A stretch of DNA of 64,000 nt from Streptomyces spororaveus (lineage in GTDB: Bacteria > Actinomycetota > Actinomycetes > Streptomycetales > Streptomycetaceae). Both the position numbers and the translations under genes were made by a program. The notes under the pieces are model-generated. The model saw only the letters and a list, made by a program, of their open reading frames with translations. It had not been told where the DNA came from and did not search any database. Shown one piece after another: positions 60,426 to 64,000 of this stretch (position 1 is the first letter of the stretch; each line of letters opens with the position of its first letter). The DNA lies in the NCBI RefSeq assembly GCF_016755875.1, contig NZ_BNED01000005.1, positions 744,001 to 808,000 of the forward strand, given 5' to 3'.

Positions 60426-60863
60426 CTACTTCGCGGCCTCTGCCCGAAGGATGCCGGCGCCGATGGCGCCCCGGAGGACGTGGGCGATCTCCTCGGGCTC
60501 GAGGTCGATGCCGTCGAGCCTCTCCACGGTCAGCGGAATCTCCTCCAGCGCGTACTCGCCGCGGCCCTCGGCACTGAACTCGGGCCCGGTGCGGTCCTCG
60601 AAGGACCAGGTCGCGATGCGGGCGAGGTAGAAGAGCTGGCGCTCGTCCTCGGACTCCATGGTGTGAAGGAGGCGGACGATGTCGGCCTTCCCCGCAATCT
60701 CCTCGTGGATCTCACGGTGGAGAGCGGCCTCCCAGGACTCGTCACTGGCTTCGACACCACCACCGGGCAGGACCCAGTACACCGGGATGCCGGGCTTGGT
60801 GCGACGGATGACCAGCATGGTGTCGTCGGCGGTGACGAGGACGGCGCGGACTCGTTCGATCAT
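60426..60863 (-). CDS. NUDIX hydrolase (MutT-like)
   Basis: 145 residues. The box GVEASDESWEAALHREIHEEIA fits GX5EX7REUXEEXGU except that the final Gly is Ala. Entry strands VRAVLVTADDTMLVIRRTKPGIPVYWVLPGG are typical of MutT-like enzymes. It would hydrolyse a nucleoside diphosphate derivative. It is the only fully regular NUDIX gene of the three in this 1.6-kb stretch. It lies downstream of a broken SDR gene on the same strand. Confidence 0.9.
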   Translation of the reverse strand: MIERVRAVLVTADDTMLVIRRTKPGIPVYWVLPGGGVEASDESWEAALHREIHEEIAGKADIVRLLHTMESEDERQLFYLARIATWSFEDRTGPEFSAEGRGEYALEEIPLTVERLDGIDLEPEEIAHVLRGAIGAGILRAEAAK

Positions 60864-60905
60864 TTCGGTCTGTCCCCCTGCTTGTTGACGGTCTCAGTGC
60901 AGCAG

Positions 60906-61566
60906 TCAACCACCGTCGACGGGGACGGATTGGCCAGTGATGAACGAGGCGGAGGGGCCCACGAGGAACGCCACCAGAACCACGACGTTTTCGGGCCGTC
61001 CACGGCGAGGGACGCACTGTCGCTTGCGAGAGAGCGGGTGAGGCCCAGTAGCCCGGCCTTCGCGGTGCTGTACGCGACGAGGTTCGTCCGGCCGGCGCGG
61101 GCGTTGACACTGCCGATGTTCACGATCCGGCCCCAGCCGCGTTCGTTCACGCCGGGGGTCACGGCATGGCAGGTGCGGTAGTGGGCGGTGAGGTCGACGT
61201 CGAGGGAGTAGTTCCAGGCTGCCTCGTTGGTGTCCTGCCAAGGGACGCAGGGGTAGGAGCCGGCGTTGTTCGCCAGGATGTCGATGGGCCCGATCTCGGC
61301 GGGGACGAGGTCGAGCATGGTCTGGACGGCGCCGGGGTCGGTGAGGTCGGCGTTCGCCGCGATGCCGGGGCTGCGCGCTCGAAGGCGGCGAGGAGGGCGT
61401 GGGCGTCGGGGTCCTGGCCGAGGTGGTTGACCGCGACGGTCGCGCCGGCAGCGGCGAGCGCGCGTCCGATCTCGGCGCCGATGCCGGTGGCTCCGCCGGT
61501 GATGAGGGTGGTGCGGCCCTGGAGCGGGCGGGCCTGGAGAGGGGTCTCAAGCAGGGGCAGGGACAT
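60906..61566 (-). pseudogene. Broken short-chain dehydrogenase (SDR) gene
   Basis: The start MSLPLLETPLQARPLQGRTT with LITGGATGIGAEIGRALAAAG is intact, and a frameshift occurs near 61370. The middle in a second frame reads GPIDILANNAGSYPCVPWQD and NLVAYSTAKAGLLGLTRSLA, with the Y-x3-K catalytic pair intact. A deletion of roughly 40 codons near 61005 and another frame lead to the end GPSASFITGQSVPVDGG. Two independent lesions, so inactive. Confidence 0.8.
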
Positions 61567-61605
61567 GGTTGCTCCGTTCGCCGGAGTGGGGGTGAGGGGC
61601 CGGTG

Positions 61606-62187
61606 TGGTCGTGAAGAAGGCGTCGATCGTCGTGAGCGGGTCCTGGCTCTCGGCGAGCCTGATCAGTACGAGCAGCAGGTCGTGGCCGGTCAGCCGGGCG
61701 GGCGGGATGACGCCGCCGACCAGCTCCGGCGGTACGGCTTCACCACCGAGATCGACCCCGCCTCCAGGAGGAGATCGACACCGAGTGGACCTGGGCGAAC
61801 TACTCCATGCCCTGGTGCTCCCGCGCGGAGATCCGCGAGGTCGGCGCCGCGGCCCAGCGCATCCACGACGACATCGCCGAAGGCCGCCTGACCATCCACC
61901 TGCACGCCGACGACGGTTACACCACCGTCGCCGTCGGCTCGTACGCCACGGGCGTGCGCCGGCACGTCCACCTCCACGGCGAGAACCACCTTCGGCAGGT
62001 CTGTACCTCGTACGACGACGAAACCGAGGCCGTCACCGAGTTCCAACGGCTCTACTCCGTAGCCGTCCGACCCGGCCCCGCCCTGCTCGCCGACCTCGAA
62101 CAGGCCGTCCGCCGGCTCCTCGGGGGCACGATCCCGTCCACCTCCGAGGAGACCTCCGCGCCCGCGGTCGAGGCTCCGATCGCGTAG
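61606..62187 (+). pseudogene. Frameshifted hypothetical gene
   Basis: The upstream frame reads RVLALGEPDQYEQQVVAGQP and DDAADQLRRYGFTTEIDPA. After a one-base loss near 61764 the second frame continues QEEIDTEWTWANYSMPWCSR, then IHDDIAEGRLTIHLHADDGY and on to VEAPIA. The join is smooth in protein terms. No start codon with a ribosome site is seen in the first frame. The function is unknown; the second frame alone (from ATG 61807) could still make a 126-residue protein. Confidence 0.5.
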
Positions 62188-62217
62188 CCCGGCGAGCAGG
62201 AGGCTTTCCTCTCCTCC

Positions 62218-62826
62218 ATGTTCGACGAGGAGCGCCAGTGGGAGAGGTACCGCCCCTTCGACGAGACGACCATCGCCTCCCACGAATCCCTGAGCGTACG
62301 AGTCGAGTTCGACCACGAAGCGCGCCACCGAACCGACGTAGCCTGGACGATCGCCGAGTACGACGGCTCGGTCGGCGAGCGCCTCTGGCACGCCACCCTC
62401 ACCGCCGGCACCCCCGTCCCCCTCATCCACACGATCCTGCAGCACCTCGACGCCCCCCGCTCACCACTGCGGGCCACCCGGACGACGTCCTTCGCGACGC
62501 GGCCTGGCACCCGGCGAGCCACCCCGCCCGCGCCACCTGGACGACGCCGGACCGGAGCATCGTCTTCGAGTCCACACCACACGCCGTGGCGGACCGATGG
62601 ACGCTGTACTGCGGAGAAGACCTCGACCGGGCGGCGTGGAGCATCCGGCTGTCCTACGGGTTCCCCACGATCTCGTGGCCCAGCTCGTCGCCGACGCCGC
62701 CGAACTGTTTCCGTCACCCGCACGGCCGAGCCCGAAGCCGCTTCCGGCGCCCGTCCGCGGGTTCCCGCAACCGTGCCCGCCCAGCGCGTCCGCGGTCGGT
62801 AACCGGCCCCGGACAACACGCCTAGG
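62218..62826 (+). pseudogene. Frameshifted DUF317-like gene
   Basis: The first frame is MFDEERQWERYRPFDETTIA up to PLIHTILQHLDAP. After a shift near 62460 the second frame gives HPDDVLRDAAWHPASHPARA and IVFESTPHAVADRWTLYCGE. After another near 62660 the third gives HDLVAQLVADAAELFPSPA. The W..TTPxH-type and DLVAxLVADAAE patterns are those of streptomycete DUF317 proteins, often near integrative elements. At least two frameshifts. Confidence 0.6.
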
Positions 62827-62913
62827 GGCTGCTGTTCACGATCTCCGCGTCAGCCGCGAGGCCGTGTGGGTGCTGCGGCGTCGACGCCGATCACGGCCGC
62901 TCCTGTACCGCTG

Positions 62914-63354
62914 TCAGCCCGGTAGCGGGTGACATCCCGGACATGCCGCATCGCCCTCGGGCCACACGGCGTATACCCACTCGCACCTGGAACACATCAC
63001 GATGTGAACGTAGTTGCAGGGGCACATGTCGTCAGTGCACGACGGCTGGCCAGGGCAGACGTACGGCTCCCGCGCAGGCGCCGGACGTCGCAGTCGCTCT
63101 GCTGGAGTCAGGGTCTCCAGGTAGGCGATGTAGTCCGGACGCTCCCGTGCCGGGCATCCCTCCGGGCAGGGGCCCGAGACCCACGAGTCGTGCCCGGGGA
63201 TCGGGTCGTCCTCCTCGCAGCGGGGAGCCACCCACGGGTCCCAGACGGGAAGGTTGTACGAGCGGCGCAGGGCCTTGGCGGCTTCGGTGTACGACTCTCC
63301 GGTGGTCGCCTGGCGGCGGCGTACGGGGCCCTTACGGGCGTGGTCAGCGGGCAT
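62914..63354 (-). CDS. Cys-rich hypothetical protein, probably zinc-binding
   Basis: 146 residues, ATG with GGAG six bases upstream. A basic N-terminus (ARKGPVRRRQATTGESYTEAAKALRR) is followed by a Cys-rich C-terminal part: CEEDD, GPCPEGCPARE, VCPGQPSCTDDMCPCNYVHIVMCSRCEWV and CPGCHP. About a dozen Cys arranged as CxxC-like pairs suggest two or more zinc sites. The N-terminus resembles proteins found on streptomycete mobile elements. Function unknown. Confidence 0.7.
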   Translation of the reverse strand: MPADHARKGPVRRRQATTGESYTEAAKALRRSYNLPVWDPWVAPRCEEDDPIPGHDSWVSGPCPEGCPARERPDYIAYLETLTPAERLRRPAPAREPYVCPGQPSCTDDMCPCNYVHIVMCSRCEWVYAVWPEGDAACPGCHPLPG

Positions 63355-63573
63355 GGCAACTCCAGGGCATCCAGACGGGGATCTGAATGCGCTGGCGCCG
63401 AGCACCTTGTCCAAGCGCGTCAGCGGAACCGACCACGCGGGCCTGCGCAGGGCCCACCCCGCCAACTCGCAGGGCGTGCCGAGCCTAGCAGCCCCCGGGC
63501 GCCCCGAAGGGCGTCATCACTCGTACGAGGGACAGGGTGGCGGGCCAGCCTGTCCCTCAGCCACGATGCCCGA

Positions 63574-63900
63574 ATGCAGGATGACGAACCGCTGGAGGAG
63601 TGGGCTCGCCGACGCGACGCACGCCAGGCCGCCTCGAAGGGCAAGCGGCGTGCGGTGCCGCTCGGCGAGGGCCCCCACCGCGGGGCCCACGTCGACCCCG
63701 GCGCGCCACGAGCGATCGAGGAGTGGACCGGCACGGACTGGACGGTGATCGGCATCGTCGAGAGCCTTGCCGCCGCGCAGGCCCTCTTGTACCCGCCGCC
63801 GCCCGTGCAGGAGAAGCCTGCCGAGTGGGACCGGCCCGCGATGGGCAGGGGGCAAGGTCGGCACCGAAAGCCGACCTCGGCGGAGGAGCGGGAGCGGTAA
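63574..63900 (+). CDS. Small hypothetical protein
   Basis: 108 residues from ATG 63574, weak ribosome site. It begins MQDDEPLEEWARRRDARQAA, has a basic stretch SKGKRRAVPLGEGPHRGAHV, an IEEWTGTDWTVIGIVESLAAAQALLYPP segment that looks folded, and a basic end. No known domain. Coding character is good, but the start is uncertain. Confidence 0.55.
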   Translation: MQDDEPLEEWARRRDARQAASKGKRRAVPLGEGPHRGAHVDPGAPRAIEEWTGTDWTVIGIVESLAAAQALLYPPPPVQEKPAEWDRPAMGRGQGRHRKPTSAEERER

Positions 63901-64000
63901 GCGGCACAGCGCCCAGGCGCAAGGGGGTGTGATCGCGAACTGGCCCAGCCGGGCGGTACCTTCAAGGGGCTCGGTATGGGATTCGGGGGCAGGGGAGGGG
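63901..64000. other. Window end, no gene seen
   Basis: The last 100 bases hold no recognisable frame start; a gene may begin beyond the window. Confidence 0.4.

Overview
This is a stretch of a Streptomyces (or close relative) chromosome. The sequence is very GC-rich, with strong third-position GC bias and frequent GTG starts. It carries actinobacterial hallmark families (DUF5994, DUF6479, DUF4235, DUF3618, DUF5753, DUF5819, DUF317, Scr1-type regulators), a relic of mycothione reductase, and promoter sequences resembling the Streptomyces sigma-B consensus GNNT-N14-16-GGGTAY. I saw no rRNA, tRNA, CRISPR array or intact insertion sequence. The density of secreted hydrolases, stress genes and decaying genes is what one expects of a chromosome arm.

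Left part (1-22 kb) is stress and cell-envelope territory. It holds a STAS anti-anti-sigma protein, a secreted YVTN beta-propeller, GAF-PP2C and PP2C phosphatases, and an operon of HemK2-type methyltransferase, CDGSH protein and iron-containing redox enzyme. It also has small membrane proteins (DUF6479, DUF4235, DUF3618), a large-subunit catalase KatE, a hemerythrin, a PRC-barrel protein, an ice-binding-domain secreted protein and a coupled DUF5819-HTTM membrane pair.

Middle part (23-35 kb) has an ECF sigma factor with its putative anti-sigma partner and a large secreted pectate lyase-pectin methylesterase fusion. Next comes a compact operon that reproduces the Bacillus energy-stress branch (RsbQ hydrolase, RsbP PAS-phosphatase, RsbV antagonist). 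It is followed by a CBS protein, a DEAD-box helicase, a cold-shock protein, a MerR regulator behind a long structured leader, and a GlxA-type regulator with an MBL hydrolase.

The 35-45 kb part is mixed. Intact genes are a glutamate-synthase-like protein, an arylsulfatase, an aldo/keto reductase, an unusual LPMO-like protein with an internal histidine brace, and a three-repeat secreted lectin-like protein. Between them lie broken genes: mycothione reductase, multicopper oxidase, an aldo/keto reductase stub, a zinc alcohol dehydrogenase and a PAS-PP2C.

From 46 to 54 kb there is a coherent catabolic cluster: acyl-CoA ligase, AraC regulator, BKACE-family enzyme, quinone oxidoreductase, TauD dioxygenase, MFS transporter and a serine hydrolase. 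From 54 to 59 kb there is a sulfur-acquisition cluster: a wHTH regulator, a DszC/SfnB-like flavoenzyme, a cysteine-free Rrf2 regulator, a cysteine-containing leader peptide and a sulfonate-type binding protein. Two homologous promoter modules sit in this cluster, and its transporter ATPase is reduced to a stub. The right end (59-64 kb) has three NUDIX genes or fragments and a run of frameshifted genes (SDR, a hypothetical, DUF317), then two small hypotheticals.
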